This document shows positions 45,065 to 56,180 of a stretch of DNA of 64,000 bases, in pieces; position 1 is the stretch's first letter, and the number at the start of each line of letters is the position of its first letter. Source of the stretch: Pseudisothecium myosuroides (taxonomy: Eukaryota; Streptophyta; Bryopsida; Hypnales; Lembophyllaceae); the NCBI GenBank assembly GCA_951799445.1, contig OX637288.1, positions 11,472,501-11,536,500 of the forward strand, written 5' to 3'. A model generated the notes under the pieces. It saw nothing but the letters and a program-made list of their open reading frames with translations, did not search any database and was not told the DNA's origin. The position numbers and the translations under genes are program-made.

Positions 45065-47014
45065 TGCCTATGTCGTTTTAACTTCAAAATTTTACAACTA
45101 ACTCTACAAAGCTCTAAAAAAATATGAAACAACTTGGGTTAGATGCTGATTCCACTTGTTTTTCAAGGAAAATTTATTGAGAAATATTTCAAGTCATTCA
45201 TCTATCCCAAAAAAATCTTTGACCCTTCATAACTTTTGCATATGATATCAAAATGTCGCTTTCTTTGGTGCGTTGGAGCCTCCTTTCACTTGCCAACAAG
45301 AAAATCAATGAAAATTCCTCCAGTGTAATAATAGTAACTAACTACAGACTCTAGGCACTATAGCCAAAAGTGGCGGTTTGGGGGGTACCCATCTTATGGA
45401 AGAGCTGAGCTTTGATTTTCATAGAAAAAAGAGAAAAAGAGGCATCTGCCACATGCTTCAATTCTGATACGGGAATTTTTTTTTAAATTTTTTAGCAGTA
45501 CTTTTATGTGGCTGTTTTTTACAGTAATTATATTTGATTGTGAGATTCTAGTTTAGTGGATTCCTTGGCAGAATCGATATTTTATATGGGTTTTTCGTTT
45601 TTCATTTTTCATTCTTCATATTTTTTTTTACATATATTGTATGAAAGAGCTGGGCCGAATCTTTCAGGTTTTGCTTTTGTGTTTTTTTTCTGTTTCTGTA
45701 TGAGAACGGGGACGGAGAAGCACTGCTATGGGTGGCTTTTTGTGATGACGTGGCACCCAATTTATACACGTCATTCTCTACTTGCTGCAATGAGGGGCTC
45801 TTGTTGGTTGGCTGGTGATATTCCTTGATGTTTTTACTGTAGGAAGAGCATCTGCATTCGGCAAAAGGTGCTGATAATATTTTAAAGTTTTTAATGTTCA
45901 TGTGAAATTGGATACCACATTGTTTGCCTATGAGGTAGGGGTGCCTTTTGCATCTTTGAAAAGGAGACTCCTATGGTGAACAAAATTATCTTATATGACT
46001 CCTAATCCTTCAAATAATTGATAAGTCCTTTCTAGGTATCTATCAAAGCATATTATCCTTTCCAATATGGGGAGGATGATTGTCTGGTTATACATTGTTA
46101 TGAGTTGTGAACTCAATTAAAATACTTAAGAGTTTAAGAATATCATTGTTGGAATTAGATGAAAATGTCACATCAAGTAATGTACACTGCCAATGAAACT
46201 TAGTGTTAACCACACTAATTGGTTTACAAGTGTTATGGGTTTCTACTTAGTTCATGAATATATTTATCAACAATGTTTATAGAGCCTCCACCCACCTTCT
46301 AGTTGAATAGTATTAATATCTATGTTTTGATAAAAATCTTCATATTGTATAAAATTTTCAAGGGATTAGTGTAAAAAATTTCAAATCAATTAGTGTGAAA
46401 ACACTAAATTTCACTATTAGTGTAGTGGCACGTTAAACTATGTGGTATTTGGAACAAACTACTTTTTGCCTAATAGAAAAACAAATTTGAACATGAAACC
46501 ACAAGTTTCCAATTTAAAATTTGAGGAGATTGCCAAAGTGGCTAATCAGAGATACAACTATCTATGCATCACTTTCTATTGCTTCAAGGTTCTAAATGAC
46601 CTTGTCTTAATAAGTTTTTAAATAAATATTTGAGTATGGTTCCTACTACTACATAATCTTTGTTGGATCATTTTGGCAATTGGAGAAGGATTTTGGCACA
46701 TCTTAGCAAGTACTTTTGAAACTCTTGAATAAATACTTTTATTTATATTTAAACAACTATAATTCTGCAAAATTACAATAGATTGTCATTATATTGAACT
46801 TTCAAAATTTCAAGGGCAACTATCTCTTTTGCCATCAATAGATACCTTTATATTTCTCTTATAGCTTCATTTGTCTTTTGTACATGAAGCAAATCTTTGA
46901 AGTGGTCTACTTTGTATTCTTGCTCCAAACATATTTTTTATTTGTGGATTAAAAATTGAAACTCAATTTTGAAAAAATGATCATCTTAGTTAAATTTCTA
47001 CTTAATTCCTAATA
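45065..47014. other. AT-rich intergenic DNA
   Basis: 45.07-45.36 kb is dispersed repeat related to family C. From 45.36 to 47.0 kb nothing can be supported beyond AT-rich sequence; open frames here lack recognisable content. Confidence 0.45.
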
Positions 47015-47925
47015 GACCATGATTCCCTTCCACGAGGGACAAATGTGAGGACAAATGAAAGTTTGGGTAGGTTCCTATAATCTCAATTTTTGGTGCAATT
47101 TTTTGAATTTTTTTAAAGATAAAAAAATACATTTGTTTTCTAGGAATATAACTTTTATTTCAATCAATGCCCACGAGCAAATTAAAGTTAAGCCACCCTA
47201 AGTGCAAGATAGAATTTGCCATGCAAAAATGAATAAAAAAATTGAAACACATTTATGTAAAGAAAAATTCTCATAGATTATACTTTTGTCTACAAAGGGA
47301 GATCTGGATTAGTACTGTGAAAGTTATGGAGCATCCTGTTTTCTGGATAATTGTAAAAAAAATAATATGTAGGATTCATTTTTAAACTTAATTTTCACAA
47401 CTTTTTAAAAACAGGTTCATAAGATTTAGTTTGAACATTGCTAGAATAATCTCACCATTGAGATTAGTGTGTTTGAAGTCCACCTTAGAGCTATTGACAA
47501 TTTAATTTTTCCTTCTATAGCATATCTACTTCTACCTATTATTTTTTTAAAGTACAAAAATCACATGTGTGCTTTTCAAGTTATTTTTCTAGAATTAAAA
47601 CTCAATTATTCAACATAAAAAAATTATAAAATCAATATGTGTAGTGCAAAAATTTCAAGTAAAGAAGATCAAAGTCTTGTAATCTAGTCATGCAAGGTGC
47701 AAAAAAACCATTTTGTTCATTGTAAACGCAAATTTCTTGCAATGTACATAATCAATGGATCTAAAATTTCTTCCACACATTCTTATACTAGCTAGTCTAG
47801 TGCAAGATTCTATGATTATATGTGCAAAAAACATTAATTAATTTTTTTGCTCTTTGCAATAGTAAATGGTAGTTTTAAATGTTTTTGATGAAAAAAAGCC
47901 CTTAATCCTCAAGGAATTATAAATC
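47015..47925. mobile_element. Degenerate family A TTAA-type element
   Basis: Co-linear with 16112-17035 and 60140-61041 (GATTTTTTGAA-type block, then the CAATCRATGCMYRNGAGCAAA-like region, then AATGGTAGTTTT near the right end). Terminal TTAA motifs are decayed. Confidence 0.6.
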
Positions 47926-48034
47926 AAAAGCACTGTCCAAATTCCACGTGCTTGGTCAATTTACATAATACAACTTGCAAAACATATACCTTTAAACTGA
48001 GGGTTGCTATTATGTGAGCATAGGAGTGTGGGCC

Positions 48035-48270
48035 CATGAGCCTAAAATACTACACACCTATATTATAGGTGTATGTATTATAGAAATCGTTTATGACTAT
48101 GGGGTATATATGTTACAAATACCCATATTATAGGTATTTATGATACATACACCATCTATAGTGTGTGGTATCTATATTATAGGTACCTATATTGTAGGCT
48201 CAATGCTCACAAGCTCGCATTCTTGGATTCACATACTAACACCGTTGCCTCTCAGTTAATGCATCTATAT
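48035..48270. repeat. TATTATAGG-rich repeat block shared with 12.35-12.5 kb
   Basis: Several copies of CTATATTATAGG and related units, followed by GGCTCAATGCTCACAAGCT as in the 12.4-kb block. Confidence 0.6.
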
Positions 48271-48705
48271 TTATTATTAGCTACAACCCTATCCTATCGT
48301 GCTATACAAAGCAAGGCCAAAACTTTAACGCTTACTAAATTCAATTTTATAATTTTATAATTTTTGGAGATTTTTAGAGCAAATTATAAAATTTATAAAT
48401 ATTTAGGATCATATTTCAATCAATAATATTTAATATAAAGAACTTCAAGAATATATGAAACTTGATCATGTCATTTAAAAAATGATTGTCATTCTCCCTA
48501 TTGAAGAGTTTTGTAAATTTTGTGTTTGAGCCAATAAAAATACTTTAGGTTTAAATTTGATTTACAATTTTTTACAATCAATTTTTTATACAATACACTA
48601 TTTGTAGCACATCATATCTAAACATTGTAGAAAATTTCTAATTCCTCAATTAATTATGGCAATTTTGAGATCGACCATGTAATTGATATCAATTTTTTTA
48701 TTGCT

Positions 48706-48785
48706 TCAACCCCTAAAAGACCAAGGCCTTTTTTGGCCAAAAAACTCAAAACTGCCATTTCTATTGCAAAGAGTAAAAATAATTG
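48706..48785. mobile_element. Terminal fragment of a family A TTAA-type element
   Basis: TCAACCCCTAAAAGACC followed by AAACTGCCATTTCTATTGC, the inverted right end of family A; the match stops after ~75 bp. Confidence 0.6.
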
Positions 48786-49315
48786 AAAAGGATAATTTAT
48801 ACGGTGACCAGCCCAATGTTCCAGAATTCATTCTAGAAAGCCGGGCTAGTCACCACAGAAATCATCCTTTTTGGTACCGTGCAAATCATTTGCTTAAAAA
48901 ACCGACACCAAAAACACTAATTCATTAAAGATCAAACTACTATACAAGACCTTCCTTTTTTACACAAAATTCCAAAGATGAAGTCAACATTTGCACTTCT
49001 CATTTACATAGAAAGATTCTCTCTCATCCACTGGACATTTAGTGTGCATGTTGTTCTTCTAAGTTTAAAGTTGAGTTATGATTTAAGTTGATTTTAGGCA
49101 CTTCCACCTCATAACATTGTTAATCAGGTGAGGTTCTTCTCCCGAGGTGGAGGGATAATTCCCCCCAAGATATCTGGGGGAAGATTTTAGTTATATGGCT
49201 CAAAGTGTAATTAGCTGAGCATGGATTGTGTTGTTAGACCTTGTGACGTTGTTGGCTGGTACATGTAAACCTTCAGTGGGAGGTCCTGGTTTTGAAGGGA
49301 ACCCCCTAGTGAAGG
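48786..49315. other. Intergenic DNA, nothing supported
   Basis: No gene or clear repeat boundary seen. Confidence 0.4.
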
Positions 49316-50286
49316 TTAATCCCTAAATGCCCGAGGCACCAAATTTTGGTGTCGAGAATACTTTGAAGTTAAATAAAACCTAGCCAAGTTGCTAGTTTTA
49401 GTAGTTTAAATTTTTGAAAGATTCTTTTTGAAGTCTAGTTTTAGCATCAAAAATCTGATTTTGAAAATGAATGATTATGATTTTTCTATTCAAGATTTTG
49501 TGTGAAGGTACCCATTGCAATCTTGACTTTTCGTAGTGTTGAGGGCTCTTGGAAATGAGCCTCAAATACACTAGATCTTGGAGAAAAAATCACATTAGAA
49601 ATCCATTAAAAAAATTTGTAAAGTAGATTTTGAGAAGCCATAAATTGATTGGGGTTATGCATGTTAGACCCTTTAACTTCATATTTTTTTGGTGACCAAC
49701 TTTTTAGATTTGGCTTGTGAAAAAAGGATTAAAAGAATTTCTTAGTTTTAACACCCTCATGTAATCAAACATTATAATCTTTCAATCCATAAGTGATATT
49801 GTTGTGTTTTCTTTTCCAATGTGATCTCTAACATGCCTAGTTTGAATTTGTACGGTTACAATTAAAAAATAATTGATACAACTTATCAAAATGTTGTTTT
49901 TTTGTTCAATTTAGAGCAAATTCCTAGAAGCTCAAAAAAGGCCTTGGCAAGCTTTCCTTAACTCTAGCAGGGCGGCACAGCTTAAGGCCCAATTTAGGGC
50001 TCGCCTTAGACCTCAAGATAGGACTAAAATTTGGGCCAAGTTTGATAGTATTTGGCTCAAATCTCACACTGGCTAGTAGGATAGGCTCCACCATTCACTA
50101 AAACAAGCAGGGCCCTCCTTCTTGTTCTTTCACTTAGCTTGTTGGTTCTCGTCTTCTTTTTTGTTCTTATCTCTTCATTGTCTGGCCTTTGTGGCTTGGC
50201 TGTTTTTGTATTGTGGGTTTTTTTCTAATGCAATGGTTCGTGCCATTTGTTCAAAAAAAAAAAAAACTTGGACATTTAGGGGTTAA
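49316..50286. mobile_element. TTAA-flanked element (971 bp) with a LINE-like poly(A) insert
   Basis: Ends TTAATCCCTAAATGCCC and, inverted, TTAACCCCTAAATGTCC. Just inside the right end, about 50110-50265 is T/G-rich sequence ending in a 14-A run, like a plant LINE 3' tail. Its interior differs from families A, B and D. Confidence 0.65.
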
Positions 50287-50731
50287 CAATGCTATGCTTG
50301 TGTCTACCTAATGTAAGTAGCTATAATTGGCCCTTGGAGTTGCCTTCAGGCCTTCCAACTGGTTGCCACAAACATAATGCGGCGTAGAGAAGGGAGAGGG
50401 GGGAATCGTTTAATTATTTAATTATTTAATCTTATTCCCAGTATAAAATGGGGTAAAGACCCTCCAGAGGTGCAACTGCCTTGTTCAAAAAGTTGAGAAC
50501 TGGAGGATCTCCCACACTCTGCAAAAAAGCTCACTGGGATGATGCTGCTGCAATGACATTTGTGCCATGTTTTTTTCCTAAAATCTGGGGGAATGGATAC
50601 TAAGCAAAATAGTACGGAGTATATTCAGAAAAATAGTATATTCAACAAAATAATATATTCAGCAAAATAATCTATTCAAGTAGTACCCCCAAAAATTGAA
50701 TATACGGTACACTTGTATGCAATTGGGATTA
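50287..50731. other. Intergenic DNA with simple repeats
   Basis: ATTTAATT run at 50410-50430 and repeated AAAATARTATATTCARCA units at 50610-50690. Confidence 0.5.
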
Positions 50732-51176
50732 GAGCATCTCCAGTGGTCCTTCAGTCCTTCAACGTTCATCTAGGCATCATTTGTTGGGTCGAAGAATTGA
50801 AGAGTGTCGCCCCACTAAGAGCATCTCTTGCAGCCCTCCAGATAGCTAGGCTCCTTCAATTGAGATTTGTCCAATTTAAAGGGGATGGCCACTTGTATCC
50901 CCAATAGTACAATTGCCTAAAATATACTTCCAACTAATCACAAGTCACAAAACTTGCAAAAGCAATAAGTAAGCTATTATTTATTATAATGACTTGATAA
51001 TCTTCAAAGAATATATAGCTTGTAGAGGGGTTGATGACTCCTTCAAATATGGCTTATTTGGTGAGGGGGGCGGGGGGCAAGGGAGTGGAGGTAGAGGCTG
51101 TCATACAATAGAATTGATTGCTTATTATCCAAAAATTAGAGGGGAGGGGATGTTTGGAAGGCTACAAGAGATGCTC
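50732..51176. mobile_element. PIF/Harbinger-like miniature element
   Basis: GAGCATCTCCAGTGG at the left and the inverted GAGCATCTCTTGTAG at the right, bordered by TTA on the left and TGA on the right (a one-base decay of the 3-bp duplication). 445 bp. Termini resemble those of the 3.6-kb element at 21779. Confidence 0.6.
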
Positions 51177-51762
51177 TGATAAGATAGATTGAGGTAGAAA
51201 CACCTATATCCAACCAGGGGCTCATATTTGACTTGTAGCGTGCAGCTATTTTCAACCAAGAGTTGAATAAATTTCCGAACAAAGCTTGGAATGTGTTTTT
51301 CTCTCCTTTTCAAGATTGGGACTAATAAGGTGAATGATGATACATGTCCCAAAGTAGTGAATAAGAAAGTAGGAACTAGTGAAGATGAAAGTAGTTCTTG
51401 AATGATCGGAATTGCGGGGTTGTTGTTCTCTGAGTGTATGAGCGTGAGCATATGAACTTGTGAGCTTGTGAGCATAAAACTTTTTAGAGTGAAGACCTAT
51501 AACCTTAGCCAATAGGACCTATGACCGTGGACATTTAAATACTAGAGAATTAGGGTTGAAGTGTTGAACTAATCTTTTTATTTTGTCAATGAATGGAAAG
51601 TATAGGAGATTAGATGGTGCGCATTGTAATATAGAGAAGAAATTCTAAGCCATAACAAGTAAATCACAATACAAATTTGAATTTTGGAAAAAAATAAATA
51701 TTGGCTATATTGCCTTCATTATGCAAGTATATATGATAGGGTGTAACATATGGAAAATTAGA
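51177..51762. other. Intergenic DNA, no gene
   Basis: An open frame of 116 codons on the minus strand (51125-51475) has no recognisable content and runs into the adjacent miniature element. Confidence 0.45.
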
Positions 51763-53549
51763 TTAACCCCTAAAGGACCAACATGTGTTTTTTGGCAACA
51801 TAGAAATTTTGGGCAGGTACGCGTGATTGGAGATTTGCATATTTCGGGCTGAAATTTTTATAGAAGATAAGGACGAGGAATATCTTTCATATGCACAAAA
51901 TTTCATGACATTTGGAAACACGAGTCAAAATTATTGCATGATATGTAGTTTGTTTCTCAACTCGGGCAGTTCGGGCAGATAAAAAAAATCACTTTTTTCA
52001 AAAATAAAATTTTAAAATTGGTTTATTAGATTTATGTATACATGGAAAGCTTTGAATCATTCCTTTTAGATCAATGAATCAAACGTTATGAGGATTTTTA
52101 GTTTGCGGGCAGTTACGGATTGTCTACTCTAAAATAAACTTTGAAGTTGTTTATTTCACTCAATTTGCAATATTTAAAAAAAATAAAAATTGTAGGATGT
52201 AGATTGTTTATTACAACATTGCAACCATTGGGATTGGCATTTTTCAATTCCATAATTAACTTCTTAACAATTTAGTGTTTTGAACCATTTTCTACTTTTT
52301 TCTACTTACATTTATTTTCTATATGTTGTACAATTCCAAATAATCTGAAAATTTTCATGCATATAGCCAACTTGCCCTGAAGAATGAATCCAAAGAAGCA
52401 CAACCATTTTGGAATTTTTTTCATAATAATCTAACCTTGTGAAGTGCAGCTGCCTGTTTTTTCGTAAGGCCAGAGAAGGACTTTTGCCACTTCAAACGCT
52501 AATATCTTGCAATCTACTTGATGGAAATTTCTGAAATTTTTTCTACATATTCTCAAACCAAATTACTACAAGATCTTACGGTTACATATGTCCAAAAATG
52601 ATATTTTTCAAAAATTTGGTACTTGTATAGTGCCCTCTAGAAAGTAAGGTAACCCTAAAGTCGACTTGTAGGAAATATCTCTCAAAATTGACCTTTTCAA
52701 AACTATTTTTCAAAACTAACCTATTAAATGTATTTTTTTATGCAATCTTGATCAACACATCAAATTTTAAGTTCAAAAAATAAAATTTTCTATTTTTGAT
52801 AAATCATTTTGTGTGTTTTTCATTGTGATACAAAATAATTGATTGAAAAATATTGGTGATGAATTTTTTAATTTTATTGTGCAAATATTTAAAGAATATC
52901 AATGTGCACATTTCACTCTCGGGGAAAAAACCCATTACCCTAGGAAAATTTCACACTTCAGAGAATTCAATGTCAAAGTGTTGCCTTCCCAAATTTTATG
53001 AAATAGATATTTCTAAATTATAATTATATTTTACTAATTGATCCTTGTATTACGACTAATTTTGTACCTTTAAACATGATGGTGCAATTGGTTTGCCAAA
53101 TCCCAATTGGAATCTAGATAAATTTGTTCTACAAATTTTTGATTAGTAACACTTTGACATTGAATTCTCTATAGTGTAAAATTTTTTCTAGGCAATGGTT
53201 TTTTTCCCAGAAGTGAAATCGGTGCACATTGATGTTCCTTAAATATTTGCACAATAAAATTTAAAAAATTCATCACCATTATTTTTCAATCAATTATTTT
53301 GTATCACAATGAAAAACGCACAAAAAGATTTATCAAAAATAGAATTTTTATTTTTTGAACTTGAAATTTGGTGTGTTGATCAAGATTGCATTAAATAATA
53401 CATTTAATAGGTTTGAAAAGGTCAAATTTTGAGAAATATTCCTACAAGTCGACTTTGGGGTTACCTTACTTTCTAGAGGGCACTGTACTAGAAATGGCAG
53501 TTTTGGAGCATTTTTGGTGAGAACATAGTCAAGGAACTTTAGGGGCTAA
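51763..53549 (+). mobile_element. TTAA-flanked family B element carrying a nested mariner-like element
   Basis: Left TTAACCCCTAAAGGACC; right AAGGAACTTTAGGGGCTAA (TTAA changed to CTAA). Removing the nested 858-bp element and one TA gives 927 bp, co-linear with the 921-bp inverted copy at 61283-62203. Confidence 0.85.
52628..53485. mobile_element. Tc1/mariner-superfamily non-autonomous foldback element
   Basis: 858 bp. The complement of the right end is CAGTGCCCTCTAGAAAGTA; the left end is the same with T for the first C. TA borders both sides (52626-52627, 53486-53487). Arms of several hundred bases are imperfect inverted copies around a centre near 53.05 kb. The uninterrupted host sequence ACTTGTACTAGAAATGG survives at 12.3 kb and, inverted, at 61.34 kb, confirming a clean TA insertion. 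Confidence 0.88.
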
Positions 53550-53739
53550 ACAAGAGTGATGTGGCTAGAAACAGAATCACATAGAAGATGAATTCATAGA
53601 CTAAGAATGGCCACTAGTATTAGTCAGTGATGGCTCATTGTCTATTTTTATAGCTGTGACATCTAAAAATTGCAAAACTTTAGAATCTAAAATAACAACC
53701 TTTTTTCATGTAAGTATAATTTGTTTAAATTCAAATTCA

Positions 53740-54488
53740 TTAACCCCTAAAGGACCAAGCTGCGGTTTTTGGCAACATAGCGATTTTGGGCAGCTCACTA
53801 CAAATGGAGTTTTTATTTTTTTTCTTTGAAAACTTTACACAACATGTGCCTAAGGAGTAGCTTTAAAGCCCAACAATTTTCATAACTTTTTACTACATAG
53901 ATAAAAAGTTATTGCATGATACGTGATTTTCTTTGAACTTTGGGTAGCCTGGGCAGCTCTGAAAATTTCTTTAAAAATGACTTTTAAAAAAAATAAAAAT
54001 TTGAAATTGGTTCTTTAGATTTATGTAAGCGTGGGAAGCTTTGAATCATTCAATTCCAATCAATGAGTCAAAAGTTATGAGGAATTTAAGTTTGCGGGTA
54101 GTTATGGGTTTCAAAGATTCCATGCCTACCCGCAAACTTAAATTCCTCATAACTTTTGATTCATTGATAGGAATTGAATGATTCAAAGCTTCCCATGCTT
54201 ACATAAATCTAAAGAACCAATTTCAAATTTTTATTGTTTTTAAAAGTCATTTTTAAAGAAATTTTCAGAGCTGTCCAGGCTGCCCAAAGTTCAAAGAAAG
54301 TCACATATCATGCAATAACTTTTTATCTATGTAGTCCAAAGTTATGAAAATTGTTGGGCCTTAAAGCTACTCCTTGGGCACATGTTGTGTAAAGTTTTCA
54401 AAGAAAAAAAATAAAAACTCCATTCGTAGTGAGCTGCCCAAAATCACTATGTTGCCAAAAAAATGCAGCTTGGTCCTTTAGGGGTTAA
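53740..54488. mobile_element. Palindromic TTAA element derived from family B
   Basis: Arms 53740-54100 and 54127-54488 (about 361 bp each) are near-perfect inverted copies around a 26-nt spacer, with TTAACCCCTAAAGGACC at both ends. Each arm corresponds to the left ~360 bp of family B (as at 51763-52110). Confidence 0.9.
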
Positions 54489-54549
54489 CTAATGCCTCAA
54501 TATGCTAGGGCAATATGTATGGCTTCTCCGTATTTGGGAAAAATGTTGG

Positions 54550-56180
54550 TTGTTGGTCTTGTTTAGAATTTGGTTGATAGGAATTCATTTTGTATGGAAT
54601 GAGCTTAGCCACACCGAATTTCATTTTTGTTGATCAATGTCCTCTCACGGCTTGGAACCTTTGAAGGTTGACGAAGAGAACCAATTGTTCAATTTTGATG
54701 TGGGGATTGGTGGATTTAACCCCTAAAGGACCGGAGGGGTGTCCAGATTTCGAAAATTGCGAAGATCTATTATAAAATGCAACTTAGAAGAACATTTTAA
54801 TGATCACTTTCAAACAATAGTTGTAAAATGCTATTTATAGATCACATCCATATGGTTAGATCAACAAAGATACATACCAATATTTTTCAATAAAATTTGA
54901 AGCCAAAAATTGAAAATTCTTTCTAAAATCAATTGTAGATTGAATATTTATGATTAAATTTTTTTTTTCCTATAAGTTTAAAATATTGAGTTCTAATTAT
55001 TGTGATTTTTTGAAGATTTTTTGAAGATTTTTTGATTCAAGTCATTTTTGAAGGGTCATTTTTTGATCTAAAAAAGTTACTTTTTGAAGCTAGACCTCCC
55101 GATACCTTTTGAATTATAGAATATTTGCAAAGCAGAATCTTCATAATTTGAACCTTACGTATGATAAAGAACTAATATAAGAATCTTGAAAAAAAATTGA
55201 TGGATGAAAAAACGCATTTTGGTGAGTTCGGGATGTGTTTCCATTCATTCATTGTTCAAAATCTGCACTCATGGTCCTTTAGGGGTTAATCAGATTTTAG
55301 AAAAGATTGTTTGATGAAGAGGAATTGATTCTACATGGAAAGAGCTTTGTCAAACTGAATTTCATTTTGGTTGATCACTTTCCAATAGCAACATGGATCC
55401 TCTTGGTGCGAATGGAAGGAAACCAATAATTTCTTCACAATGTGTTTTTGGATTTGTTTAGATTTTTGACAAAAAAAATTTGTTAGTAAGGATTATTTTT
55501 ATATCTAATGATCTTTGCCAGATTGAACTTTATTTTTCTTGATCAATGTCTTGTAGCATCATGGATTTTCTCGACGCGAATGGGGGGATACGGTCAGCAT
55601 TTTCCTCTTGATTTGCAACTCAATGGGCTTGTTTTGATTTTAGGAATTATAATTCATTGATAGGAATTCATTATGTGTAAAAAGTGTTTAGCCTCACTTA
55701 ATTTTGTTTTTGTTGATCATTGTCTTGTAGCAGCATGGGTCCTCTTGGGATCGATGGAGGGATACCTGTACTTTTGCCTTGATGTGTTGGTATTTGGACT
55801 TGTTAAGATTTTAAAAGAAAATATTTGGTTGATAGGGATTATTTTTGTAAGGAACGAGCTTAATTACACCAAATTGTTGATTTGTTGATCATTGTCCTTT
55901 TGTGGGACCTTCCAAAGGACCTACCTCTTCCGTCTTGAATTTTATGGTCATTTGGTTGATCACTCCCTTCTTATTGCTTGGAAACCCCCAGGGCCGCGGG
56001 GAGGATTGGGCACTTGTTGTCTTGATCTTCTGTTTGTTGAACTCTACTAGATTTTAAGGAAAACGAATAATTGGTGATTAGAATTTTTTTGAAATCAAAT
56101 GAGTTTCTTCCATTTAGATTTAGATTTTTATAATGACTTCCTTCTTGTTGCTTAGGACCTCTCGATGCTAAGAAGAGCCC
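54550..56180. repeat. Decayed tandem array, ~175-bp monomer
   Basis: Recognisable monomer landmarks (GTTGATAGGAATTCAT-like, then TTGTTGATCAATGTC, then GGATCCTCTTGG-like) recur near 54570, 55310, 55480, 55655, 55830 and 56065, spaced about 170-240 bp apart. The array is interrupted by the TTAA element at 54716-55289. Confidence 0.65.
54716..55289 (+). mobile_element. TTAA-flanked family D element inside the tandem array
   Basis: 574 bp, TTAACCCCTAAAGGACC and GGTCCTTTAGGGGTTAA ends, co-linear with 19442-20014. Flanks joined at one TTAA read GGATTTAATCAGATTTTAG, which aligns with GGACTTGTTAAGATTTTAA of a neighbouring monomer, consistent with simple insertion at one TTAA. Confidence 0.87.

Noticed and set aside
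50713..51179. Two short plus-strand frames as genes
   Set aside because: They lie inside a miniature inverted-repeat element and have no recognisable protein content.
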